Shown here one piece after another: positions 8,736 to 16,226 of a stretch of 64,000 bases of DNA. How positions within the stretch are numbered: the first letter of the stretch is position 1; every line of letters starts with the position of its first letter. The stretch is from assembly GCF_000620705.1 (NCBI RefSeq), contig NZ_KK211169.1, positions 470,623 to 534,622 on the forward strand, written 5' to 3'. The position numbers and the translations under genes were made by a program. The stretch is from Nocardioides sp. URHA0020 (GTDB lineage Bacteria; Actinomycetota; Actinomycetes; Propionibacteriales; Nocardioidaceae). The notes under the pieces are model-generated. The model worked only from the letters and a program-made list of their open reading frames with translations, made no database searches and was not told where the DNA came from.

Positions 8736-10513
8736 CAGTTGATCGCCACCATTCCACCCTTGAGCGTCAGCATGCCGCCGCCGTCGACGGACGCGGTGGC
8801 GCTGGCCTTGACGTCGAGCATCGTGGCCTCGACCTTCGCGGTGCCCGACGACTTCGCCTCGATCTGCGCGCCGTTGATCTTGACGGCGGTCTTCGCCTTG
8901 ATGTTGATGTTCATGCCCTCGATGTTGATGTCCCCGGAGGCGGTGAACTCGATCGTGGCCTTGCCGTTGGTGATGGTCACCGGCTTGTCGGCGACGGTGA
9001 GCTCCAGCTTGTCCTCGCCGAGGCGGATCAGGTGGCCGTTCGAGGTCTTGAGGAGGATGTGCTTCTTGTCGGGTGAGGTGCCGTCCGCGAGCTCGATCAG
9101 GTGGCCGGTCCGCGAGTTGATCCGGCGGTAGGCGACCTTGCCGTCGTCGCCGACGTTGTCCGAGGTCGGCAGCCCGTTCTTCTTGCTGAACAGACCGCCG
9201 AGGACGACCGGGCGCCGGGTGTCTCCCTGCTCGAAGCCGACCAGGACCTCGTCGTTCACCTCCGGCTGGAAGACCACTCCGCGGGTGGGTCCGCCGCCGA
9301 GCGTGACGACCCGGGCCCACTCCGACTCGATGCCCGAGCCGATCGTCGGGAACTTCACCTTGACCCGGCCGATCTTGCCCTCAGTGTCGTTGATGTTGGT
9401 CACGACCCCGACCATCAGGCCGCCGATCGTCGCGCCGGCGCTCTCGACCGGCGCCGCCAGCAGGTCGACGAGTCCCTCGGGCCGGAGCGGCCCGGCCGTG
9501 AAGTGGGTCTCGAAGCCGCCGCCGCTGAAGACGTGCTGCACCCGGGTGACCAGGTAGCTGCCGGTCACGGGTCCCGCCCGCGACACCGCGACCTTCGTGA
9601 ACGGCTTGATCGCTCCGTCGAAGATGCAGCTGCCCCGGGTGGTGGCGGCCGCCGACGTGGACTCCGCCAGCAGGGTCTCGCTCACCAGCGTCGCCTCGTC
9701 CACCGTGAGGGGCGATGCCCCGGAGACCCGGGTGCCGGCGCCCTCGGCGGCCGCCCGACCCGGGAACTTCGAGGTGAGGGTGGACTCGGCCGCAGCGGTG
9801 GCGTCGGCGACGTTGGCGACCGCAGCCTGCTGGGCGTCGTCCCAGCCGGTCACCGTCACCTTGCCGGTGTGGAGTCCCGACGCCCGGGTCGACAGGCGGA
9901 AGAGGTCCTCGCCGAGGGCGAGCTCCACGACGGCCGAGGTGGGAGCGTTGCTGATCTTCTTCACGGAGAGCCTGCCGAAGTCCACCCACCACACCATCCC
10001 GCAGCGGCGCACGATCCAGTTCAGGTAGGCGAGGTCGGTGCCCGTCTGCAACAGGTAGGGGTGGGTCTCCGTCGTGGCGTCGATCTCCGACTGCAGGCCG
10101 GTGCCGGCGACCATCTTGGTCATCACGTCGTGGTAGGTGGAGTTGAGGAAGGCCGTCGTCTCGGTGTGCTGGCCGAGCTTGTACGCGGCGTCGTCGACCG
10201 TCACGGTGACCACGGTGCTGTACTCGTCGTGGTCGAGGCTGACCCCGGTCACCAGGCCCTTGAAGAGGTTCTTCTCGGTGGCATGGTCCGCCAAGGTCGT
10301 GATGGTGACCTGGGCGCCCAGGCCGAACTTCGGCAGCACCTTGATGTCGAAGGAGTCCTCGACGTAGCGCAGCGTCGCGCGGCCGACCAGGTTGAGCCCG
10401 AGGTCGACCTCGACGCTCAGCAGCTGTGCGGTGTCGGGGAGCGCGGCACCGTCGACGGTCACGATCGGGCTGATGATCCCGACGCCTCTGTTGGCCGAGG
10501 GCACGTCAGGCAC
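8735..10513 (-). CDS. VgrG-like hub/spike protein (Afp8-like, gp27-gp5 fusion)
   Basis: A 592-aa protein. Residues 1 to about 350 resemble the gp27/phage late control D hub domain. Around residues 365-450 is a gp5-type OB fold (GKIGRVKVKFP, GVVFQPEVNDEVLVGFEQGD, RPVVLGGLFSKKNGLP). The C-terminal 110 residues are a repetitive alternating pattern (NIEGMNINIKAKTAVKING) expected of a trimeric beta-helix spike. The start is GTG 10513, or possibly GTG 10504; either overlaps the upstream LysM gene. It forms the central spike of the baseplate and should be capped by the PAAR-like protein encoded at 18981-19370. Confidence 0.94.
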   Translation of the reverse strand: MPDVPSANRGVGIISPIVTVDGAALPDTAQLLSVEVDLGLNLVGRATLRYVEDSFDIKVLPKFGLGAQVTITTLADHATEKNLFKGLVTGVSLDHDEYSTVVTVTVDDAAYKLGQHTETTAFLNSTYHDVMTKMVAGTGLQSEIDATTETHPYLLQTGTDLAYLNWIVRRCGMVWWVDFGRLSVKKISNAPTSAVVELALGEDLFRLSTRASGLHTGKVTVTGWDDAQQAAVANVADATAAAESTLTSKFPGRAAAEGAGTRVSGASPLTVDEATLVSETLLAESTSAAATTRGSCIFDGAIKPFTKVAVSRAGPVTGSYLVTRVQHVFSGGGFETHFTAGPLRPEGLVDLLAAPVESAGATIGGLMVGVVTNINDTEGKIGRVKVKFPTIGSGIESEWARVVTLGGGPTRGVVFQPEVNDEVLVGFEQGDTRRPVVLGGLFSKKNGLPTSDNVGDDGKVAYRRINSRTGHLIELADGTSPDKKHILLKTSNGHLIRLGEDKLELTVADKPVTITNGKATIEFTASGDINIEGMNINIKAKTAVKINGAQIEAKSSGTAKVEATMLDVKASATASVDGGGMLTLKGGMVAIN

Positions 10514-11171
10514 CCCCGTCCAGGCGCGGGACGGTGAGCATGGTGCCGGGGCGCACCGCCAACGGGTCCTCGAGGCCGTTCGCGGAGGCGAGCAGCCGCC
10601 AGCGGGTGGAGTCTCCGTAGTAGCGCGCGCTGATCCTGTCGAGGGTCTCCCCGGGCTGGACGCGGTGCACGCGGTGCGGCTTCGGCGTACCGGACGTGGG
10701 GTTCTGGGCGCCGAACGCCAGGGAAGGCTCGTACTGGCGCAGCTCCAGCTCCATGTTGGCGCGCAGCGGCACGCCCGCGGAGGAGAAGTAGGTGAAGCTC
10801 AGGCGCAGCCCCTCGATGACCGCCTTGAACGAGTGCAGGTCGCCCCAGTGGAAGGTCACCGTCGGGGGGCGCACGTTGCTGGTCGTCTCGTCGCTGCCGG
10901 GCAGCGAGGGGTCGACGTCCATCAGGTCGACGATCTTGCCGGTGTGGGTCGAGACCGGGGTGCCGTCGTTGGTGGTGTCGAAGATCAGGTCGACCTTGAG
11001 CCAGCCGGAGTTGGCGCCGGCGTAGCGCAGCGTGGGTACGCCGCGTCCCGGCATCGGGTTCGAGACCCAGTTGTTGCGCCGACCGACCGTCACGGTCTCG
11101 GGGTTGTAGAGGCACGGCACCTTGTCGGTGGTGCCCTCGATCTCCAGGAAGGCCTTCTCGAGCTCGGCCAT
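10506..11171 (-). CDS. LysM-containing CIS tube/baseplate adaptor (Afp7-like, gp53-type)
   Basis: A 221-aa protein starting at ATG 11171 (TGATG overlap with the gene upstream). Residues 1-160 form the CIS tube-protein N-domain with VPCLYNPETVTVGRRNNW and a beta-rich core. Residues about 168-217 are a LysM module (HRVQPGETLDRISARYYGD). This architecture matches Afp7 and related LysM proteins that join the inner tube to the spike hub in contractile injection systems. In such particles the LysM domain is structural and does not imply cell-wall binding. Confidence 0.92.
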   Translation of the reverse strand: MAELEKAFLEIEGTTDKVPCLYNPETVTVGRRNNWVSNPMPGRGVPTLRYAGANSGWLKVDLIFDTTNDGTPVSTHTGKIVDLMDVDPSLPGSDETTSNVRPPTVTFHWGDLHSFKAVIEGLRLSFTYFSSAGVPLRANMELELRQYEPSLAFGAQNPTSGTPKPHRVHRVQPGETLDRISARYYGDSTRWRLLASANGLEDPLAVRPGTMLTVPRLDGGA

Positions 11172-14100
11172 CAGAAGCCCCCTCGTCCGTGCGAGCGACC
11201 GCGCCGCTCGAGCTCTTCGATGACCCGACGCTCGATCCGCTCGACCACCTTGTCGACCAGCTCGTCGGTGGCGGCGGCCGACAGGGTGCGGTCCGACATG
11301 TCGGCGCCGGACCCGCCCTGGTCGTAGTGCCGCCGGATCGGTGGGCTGCTCGACGGTGACGGCGTGGGGGACGACATGGAGGAGCCTCCTGGCTGGACGG
11401 CGCGACGGACGAGGGGCGCGTCCGGGGTGGCGAAGAGATGGGCGGTGGAGTCGACCAGCGAGCTGCCGGGCCCGCCGGGGCTGGTGTTGCTGCGCCGTAC
11501 GACCGGCGCGGAGGACGGGGTGCTGGGCGTGGTCCGCGCGACCTCGGGGACCGGTGGGGGCGGCGGCTGTGACGGGGCCACGCTGATGCGGGGCGGCGCG
11601 ACGGTGAGACGGCGTACGTCGGCGGCCGGTGCGCGGCCGGTCGGGGCCGACGCCGCGCCGGGCAGCCCCCCGGGGAAGGTGGTCGTGGGGGCCGTGCCGC
11701 CGGCCCGGCTCCTCGACGCGTCGGGGCCGGTCGGTGCGTCCTGCCAGGGCTGCCACGTCCTGGCCGCGGGCGTGCGACGGACGGGTGCGGTGCCGGTCGG
11801 CGGGCCGGCAGCAGGGGCGGAGGCGAGCCCGGTGGCGAGTTCGGCCGCGAACCGGCCGGTCGGCGTGCTCACCGGGGCGCCCGCGGTGCGTCCGGGCGCG
11901 CTCGCGCGGGCGGTGGTCGTGGGTGGCCGGGTCGTGAGGGTGGGTGGCCGGGTCGTGAGGGTGGCGGCGGAGGCGCCGGCGCCGAAGTCGCGGGGCGCAC
12001 CCGAGGGCGTGATCGTGCGCCGCCACAGCCGGGACTCGCCGGAGACGGCCGCGGCCGGTGCCGCCACCGGGCTGCCCGCCGGGCGGATGCTCTGCGGGGC
12101 GCCGAAGCCGGTGGCCAACGTGCGGTTGGCGTCCGTCCCGTGCGCGGTGGCCCGCCGGATGGTCATCAGCTCCGGCATCCCGACCTGGGCCCGCGCGAAC
12201 CCGGGGGTCGCCACGTGGGCGCCGACGCGGGTGACCGGCGCGGTCGTCCGGCGTACGACCGCGGGCGTCTCGTCGGCGGAGCGTCGGGCTGGTTCGTGGG
12301 CTGCGTCGGCTGGCGCGGCTGGCGCGGCTGGCGCGGCTGCCGGGGTGCCGGCCGGGGTGCCGGCGGCCGGTGCGGTCGCGGCTGGCGTCACCGGGGTGGT
12401 CGTGCCGGCCGAGGTCCCGGTCGCGGCCGAGCGTCGGACCGTCGGAGCGGGATCGGTCGGGTCGCCCGTGGTGGTCCGGGCCACGGGTGCGGCCGGGGAG
12501 GCCGGGTCGTGCGCGAGCCGGACGGTCGGCGCCGGCACCGAGGCGCGGACGTCGGTGGCGGGTCGGACGTCGGTGGCTCGGCGCCAGAGCCGGGGCAGCC
12601 GGCGCAGGTCGGGGGTGGCGGCGTCGGGCGGTGTGCTGTCCACGGGCGGACGGCGGCGGACGGTGGACGACCCACCGCCGTCCGGTCCCGCAGCGCCGGA
12701 GCCGGGCGCGGTGACCGCGGTGCTGCCGACCGCGGACGGCAGCCGACGTACGACGGGCGCGGCCGCCCGGGGCGCCGCACCGACCGCCGCGGGCGCGGCT
12801 GTGGTCGACCCGGCCGCGGTGGGTGCCGATCCGGACGTGGCGGCCAGGGGAGCGGGGGGCGCAGGGCTGGTCGCGGGGCTGGTCGCGGGGTTGCTCGTGC
12901 TCCCGGCAGCGCTGGTCGTGGGTCCGGCCGCGGCCGCAGTGCTCGCCGCGGGGACGGCGGCCGCGGTGCGGGTGGCGCTGAGCGTGCCGGCCTGCCCGCG
13001 CGCGTCGGCTGCCTGACGCATCACCAGGCTCCCGGCCGACCAGGCGTGCCGTCGTACGGTCGCCGGTGCATCGAGGCCCGCCGCGATCAGGCCTGGCCCG
13101 GCCGCGGGCACGGTCTCGGGGGAGCGGACCGACGACTCGAGGACACCCTCACGGGCCGCGCCCGCACCGGCCGGGCGCAGTCGGCCGGGCGACGCCAACC
13201 GGGACACGACACTCGCCAGCCCCGCCTGAGTCGCGGGGGAGCCAGCGGCGGAGAAGCCGGTCGTGGACGTGCTGGCTTTAGGGCCTCCCTGGCCGAGGGG
13301 AGTCCGGCGGACCAGCCCGTCGAACCGCGACTGCTGGGAGCGCAGTTGCCACGCCGGCCGCGCGACCCGGCGCAGCGGTGGCACATCCACCGATTGCGCG
13401 CCGGGAACCGTGGAGGACCCACCGCCACCCGGGGCCCGGGCAGCTGTCGGCGACCGGCCCGGGGTCGGCGGTGGCTGATCCACCGATTGCGCGCTGGAAA
13501 CCGTGGAGGACCCACCGCCACCCGGGGCCGGGGCAGCAGTCGGCGACCGGCCTGGGGCTGGCGGTGGCTGATCCACCGATTGCGCGCCGGAAAGCGTGGA
13601 GGACCCACCGCCACCCGGAGCCGGGGCAGCAGTCGGCGACCGACCCGGAGCCAGCGGTGGCGCATTCACCGAAGGCACGCCGGAAACCGTGGAGGACCCA
13701 CCGCCACCGGGAGCCGGGGTGACCCGCACGCCCGGGACGACCGCACCCGAGGCCGTCGAACGGACGGCCGGGCGCTCCGATGAGGAGGCAGCGGAGGACT
13801 CCGTGGTGGTGGACGTGCGCGGGGTGCGGGTGGTGGCGCGACGGACCGCCGGCTGGCTGGAGACCTGCTGGGCCGCGGCCTGGTTGGCCTGCCGGGCCGC
13901 CATGCCGGCGTTGAGCTTGGCGCGGTCGTTCTGGGTCAGCATCGGGCCGACGGCCGCGACCTCGTCGTGGCGGCGCACCCGGGCGACCTCCCCGCGCAGG
14001 CCGCCGACGATGCCGCCGGGGGTCCAGGTCGTCTCGTTCGGGACCTCACGGGCCGCGCGGGGCAGGGTGCGCTCGGGCAGCCGGCGGATCGCGACCGGTC

Positions 14101-14500
14101 GCGCCCCGGCCAGCCAGGTCGGCGCAGCGCTCGCGACGGAGCCGGGAGCGGTCGTACGGCGTACCGCGGCGGGCTCGACGTCCCCGGCGGGCGCCGGCTC
14201 GGCCTCGGCGACGGGCGTCCACCAGCGCGGGGGAGCCGCACTGGCGCCGATCCCGCGCGGGTCGGGCCCGACCAGTGCGCGGCGTACGTCGACCGGTCGC
14301 GAGGTCGCCGCCGCGAAGCGGGAGACCGACGAGGCGAGGCTGCCGATCCGGCTGGGCAGCGGGCGACCGACCGGCGGCCCGGGCAGCCGCATCCGGCGTA
14401 CGACGTCGCGCCCCAGCCGGTGGTCGGCCGAGGCCTCCGTGGGCTCCGTGGCGTGCGAGGACTCTGAGGACTCTGAGGACTCTGAGGACATGGTCGTCAT
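11171..14500 (-). CDS. 1109-aa disordered Pro/Ala/Thr/Arg-rich CIS-operon protein with 31-residue repeats
   Basis: Function not recognised. The protein is almost entirely low complexity: Ala, Pro, Thr, Ser and Gly with regularly scattered VRR, WRR and RRT tripeptides. About residues 250-370 hold four copies of a 31-residue repeat (unit like SVDQPPPAPGRSPTAAPAPG plus GGGSST). The last 45 residues differ: they predict a charged amphipathic helix (ELVDKVVERIERRVIEELERRG), possibly a coiled coil. The start ATG 14500 overlaps the tube gene stop (ATGA); ATG 14491 is an alternative. It sits between tube and LysM genes, so a tape-measure, lumenal filler or cargo role is reasonable, but this is inference; classical tape measures are helical, and this one is not. 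The opposite strand is also open for long stretches because of composition. Confidence 0.75.
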   Translation of the reverse strand: MTTMSSESSESSESSHATEPTEASADHRLGRDVVRRMRLPGPPVGRPLPSRIGSLASSVSRFAAATSRPVDVRRALVGPDPRGIGASAAPPRWWTPVAEAEPAPAGDVEPAAVRRTTAPGSVASAAPTWLAGARPVAIRRLPERTLPRAAREVPNETTWTPGGIVGGLRGEVARVRRHDEVAAVGPMLTQNDRAKLNAGMAARQANQAAAQQVSSQPAVRRATTRTPRTSTTTESSAASSSERPAVRSTASGAVVPGVRVTPAPGGGGSSTVSGVPSVNAPPLAPGRSPTAAPAPGGGGSSTLSGAQSVDQPPPAPGRSPTAAPAPGGGGSSTVSSAQSVDQPPPTPGRSPTAARAPGGGGSSTVPGAQSVDVPPLRRVARPAWQLRSQQSRFDGLVRRTPLGQGGPKASTSTTGFSAAGSPATQAGLASVVSRLASPGRLRPAGAGAAREGVLESSVRSPETVPAAGPGLIAAGLDAPATVRRHAWSAGSLVMRQAADARGQAGTLSATRTAAAVPAASTAAAAGPTTSAAGSTSNPATSPATSPAPPAPLAATSGSAPTAAGSTTAAPAAVGAAPRAAAPVVRRLPSAVGSTAVTAPGSGAAGPDGGGSSTVRRRPPVDSTPPDAATPDLRRLPRLWRRATDVRPATDVRASVPAPTVRLAHDPASPAAPVARTTTGDPTDPAPTVRRSAATGTSAGTTTPVTPAATAPAAGTPAGTPAAAPAAPAAPADAAHEPARRSADETPAVVRRTTAPVTRVGAHVATPGFARAQVGMPELMTIRRATAHGTDANRTLATGFGAPQSIRPAGSPVAAPAAAVSGESRLWRRTITPSGAPRDFGAGASAATLTTRPPTLTTRPPTTTARASAPGRTAGAPVSTPTGRFAAELATGLASAPAAGPPTGTAPVRRTPAARTWQPWQDAPTGPDASRSRAGGTAPTTTFPGGLPGAASAPTGRAPAADVRRLTVAPPRISVAPSQPPPPPVPEVARTTPSTPSSAPVVRRSNTSPGGPGSSLVDSTAHLFATPDAPLVRRAVQPGGSSMSSPTPSPSSSPPIRRHYDQGGSGADMSDRTLSAAATDELVDKVVERIERRVIEELERRGRSHGRGGF
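13388..13725 (-). repeat. 93-bp in-frame tandem repeat, three full copies and one partial
   Basis: The sequence CACCGATTGCGCGC or a close variant begins at 13388, 13481 and 13574, and a diverged copy starts at 13667, giving an exact 93-bp period. Each unit encodes 31 residues including PGRSPTAA and PGGGGSST. The copies differ at synonymous and a few non-synonymous positions, so they are neither recent nor very old duplications. Confidence 0.95.
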
Positions 14501-14979
14501 GACGCCTGGGTGACCGCCCGGAACCCGTGGTGGGTGACCTCGAGCTCTTCCTCGAGCGGGTCGGTGCTGGCGACGGAGAAGTCGGGACCCTTCCAGCGCA
14601 CCGGGAAGACGTCGATGAACTCCCAGGAGCGCAACCGGTTGCCGACGGGGTCGATCACGGTGACCGCGCCGGTCGACCGGGTGAGCTTGTTGTCGTTGCT
14701 CGCGAAGCCCTCGCCGGAGGACTTGTTGAACCAGTCGAAGAGCGCGTTGCTGTTGGTGACGCCGCGCCGGAAGGTCAGGTTGGGCCAGGTCATCCGGCCC
14801 GGCACCCGGTGCACGTAGCCGTTCTGCCCGCCCTCGCGGATCTCGTCGACCTGCACGGTGACGTCGAGGCCGGAGACCTCCTTGAAGACGCCGAGCTCGA
14901 CGCCGTCCAGCTCGAAGAGGAACCGGTTCGCGATGGGGAGGTCGCCGCCGAGGGGCGTCGTGATGTCACTGTTGGCCAT
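14497..14979 (-). CDS. CIS inner tube protein 2 (Afp5-like, T4 gp19 family)
   Basis: A 160-aa protein of the TIGR02241 / T4-like gp19 tube family. It has FLFELDGVELGVFKEVSGLD at the N-terminus, the WPNLTFRRGVT strand and ALFDWF. It is a paralogue of the tube protein at 15700-16173. Contractile injection systems usually have one bulk tube protein and one or two adaptors near the baseplate; proximity to the LysM and spike genes suggests this is the adaptor. The ATG at 14979 lies inside the end of the small upstream gene (14-bp overlap). Confidence 0.93.
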   Translation of the reverse strand: MANSDITTPLGGDLPIANRFLFELDGVELGVFKEVSGLDVTVQVDEIREGGQNGYVHRVPGRMTWPNLTFRRGVTNSNALFDWFNKSSGEGFASNDNKLTRSTGAVTVIDPVGNRLRSWEFIDVFPVRWKGPDFSVASTDPLEEELEVTHHGFRAVTQAS

Positions 14980-15145
14980 ACTCGCGCACCGCCTGCCAGG
15001 CTCGGTCGTTCAACGAGACCACCGCTCGCACCATGCGCACCCGGTCCATGTGCTCGAGGTCGAGCAGCTCGTCGAGGCGCCAGTGCAGGTGGTACGCGAG
15101 AAACGCTATCTCCTGCCATAGGGCTTCCGTGGGGTAACGCATCAT
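14966..15145 (-). CDS. Small DUF6760-like CIS protein (59 aa)
   Basis: Reading the minus strand from ATG 15145 (or ATG 15142, the second codon) gives an open frame that begins MMRYPTEALWQEIAFLAYHL and continues HWRLDELLDLEHMDR, ending in WQAVREYGQQ at a TGA at 14966-14968. The pattern (aromatic-rich helix, LDE-LLDLEH, then a basic helix) matches the small DUF6760-type proteins encoded between tube genes in actinobacterial eCIS loci. It overlaps the downstream tube gene by 14 bp, indicating coupled translation. Function is unknown; by analogy with phage tails it may be an assembly chaperone (inference). Confidence 0.85.
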   Translation of the reverse strand: MMRYPTEALWQEIAFLAYHLHWRLDELLDLEHMDRVRMVRAVVSLNDRAWQAVREYGQQ

Positions 15146-15197
15146 TGCGCGCTCACCTCGGCCCCCTGCCGCGCCCCGCTGGGCGTTGCTCGGCCCA

Positions 15198-15695
15198 TCA
15201 CTGGGCCTTGCGCGGGATCTCCTCGACCGCTCGACGCAGGTTCGGTCGCGGACCCGGATCCGTCGTCGTGGCCGAGGCGGCCGCCGCGTCCGGCTCCGGG
15301 TCCGCCGGGTGGGCGGTCGGAGCAGGAGCGGCGGCCGAGTCGACGCCGAGGAGTGAGGACGACGCCTGGGCGTTGACCAGCGCGTCGTACTCCTCCTGGC
15401 TGCCGAAGTTGATCACCCCGTAGAAGTCCTGGAGGAACGCCAGGTCGACAGCGAACAGGCCCTCGATGTCGTACGAGGTCACCAGCTCCATGCTGCCGAG
15501 GGACTCCACGACCCGCGTCAGCACCAGGATGGTGAGACGCGGATCGTCGGGGCCCTGCACGGTCGGGTCGCGCAGCGGCTCGAGCTCGTCGCGCGCTGTC
15601 GCCAGCCGCATCGTGCCCGTCTTGTGCAGACGACCCTGCCCGTCCACGTAGCCACGCGGAAGGGTGAATTCGTACGACGTACGCAGTGAGCTCAC
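15198..15695 (-). CDS. CIS locus phage tail assembly-type protein
   Basis: A 165-aa protein starting at GTG 15695. Residues 1-110 are ordered, with YEFTLPRGYVDGQGRLHKTG, RDPTVQGPDDPRLTILVLTRVV and IEGLFAVDLAFLQDFYGVIN; residues 111-165 are an Ala/Pro-rich tail. This pattern recurs in actinobacterial eCIS loci between the two tube genes, where it is annotated as a tail assembly or hypothetical protein. Its place resembles the tail assembly chaperone slot of phages, but no biochemical role is known to me. It lies 4 bp from the tube gene upstream. The 52 bp to the next gene hold only its ribosome site. Confidence 0.8.
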   Translation of the reverse strand: MSSLRTSYEFTLPRGYVDGQGRLHKTGTMRLATARDELEPLRDPTVQGPDDPRLTILVLTRVVESLGSMELVTSYDIEGLFAVDLAFLQDFYGVINFGSQEEYDALVNAQASSSLLGVDSAAAPAPTAHPADPEPDAAAASATTTDPGPRPNLRRAVEEIPRKAQ

Positions 15696-15699
15696 GGGC

Positions 15700-16173
15700 C
15701 TACTTAACCCGGTCGAGGCGCTCGATGACCAGCGTGATGGTCTCCTTGACGGCCTCGCTGGACTCCGTGCTCACGGCGTCGGTCGCGATCTTGCTCGGCC
15801 AGCCCTTGATGAAGTTGAAGCGGCCGATCTCCACGAACGAGGTGTCGTAGAGGACGATCGAGCCGTTCTTGCGGGCGCTGGCGCGGTCCATCGTCAGACC
15901 CTTGTCGCGGATCGCGATGAACCACTTCCAGATCGGGTCGGCCATGGCGTCCGAGGGCGCCATCCGGGTGATGGTCAGGTCGGGCGCCTTCTGGGTGTTG
16001 CCACGGGTCTTGACGATCTGCATCCGACCGGTGGGGCCGTTCTGCTGGATCGTGACGACGTCGTGCTCGACGTCGAGGCCCGAGACGCCGGACAGGATGA
16101 TGTTCTCGCCGTCGATCTCCAGGTAGAAGTTCTGGGCGACGATCGGGTCGGTTGAGATGAGGTCGTTGGGCAT
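15700..16173 (-). CDS. CIS inner tube protein 1 (Afp1-like, T4 gp19 family)
   Basis: A 157-aa tube protein with NFYLEIDGENIILSGVSGLD near the N-terminus and PDLTITRMAPSDAMADPIWKWF in the middle; this resembles the main tube subunit of eCIS. It stacks as hexameric rings inside the sheath. It follows the sheath gene by 53 bp, the usual sheath-tube order. The paralogue at 14497-14979 shares the FKEVSGLD/LSGVSGLD motif. Confidence 0.94.
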   Translation of the reverse strand: MPNDLISTDPIVAQNFYLEIDGENIILSGVSGLDVEHDVVTIQQNGPTGRMQIVKTRGNTQKAPDLTITRMAPSDAMADPIWKWFIAIRDKGLTMDRASARKNGSIVLYDTSFVEIGRFNFIKGWPSKIATDAVSTESSEAVKETITLVIERLDRVK

Positions 16174-16226
16174 GACTGGGGACTCCGGTCTCTAGTGAGT
16201 GCTAGTGGGGTGACGGGGTCCCGGCG

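Noticed and set aside
13388..13725. CRISPR array
   Set aside because: The 93-bp period is continuous coding repeat with no alternating unique spacers, and no cas gene is present.
11341..14513. Long plus-strand frames opposite the disordered CIS protein
   Set aside because: They arise from extreme GC and Pro/Ala/Arg codon bias; they are frame-shifted mirror images of the repeats, lack ribosome sites and have no family motifs.
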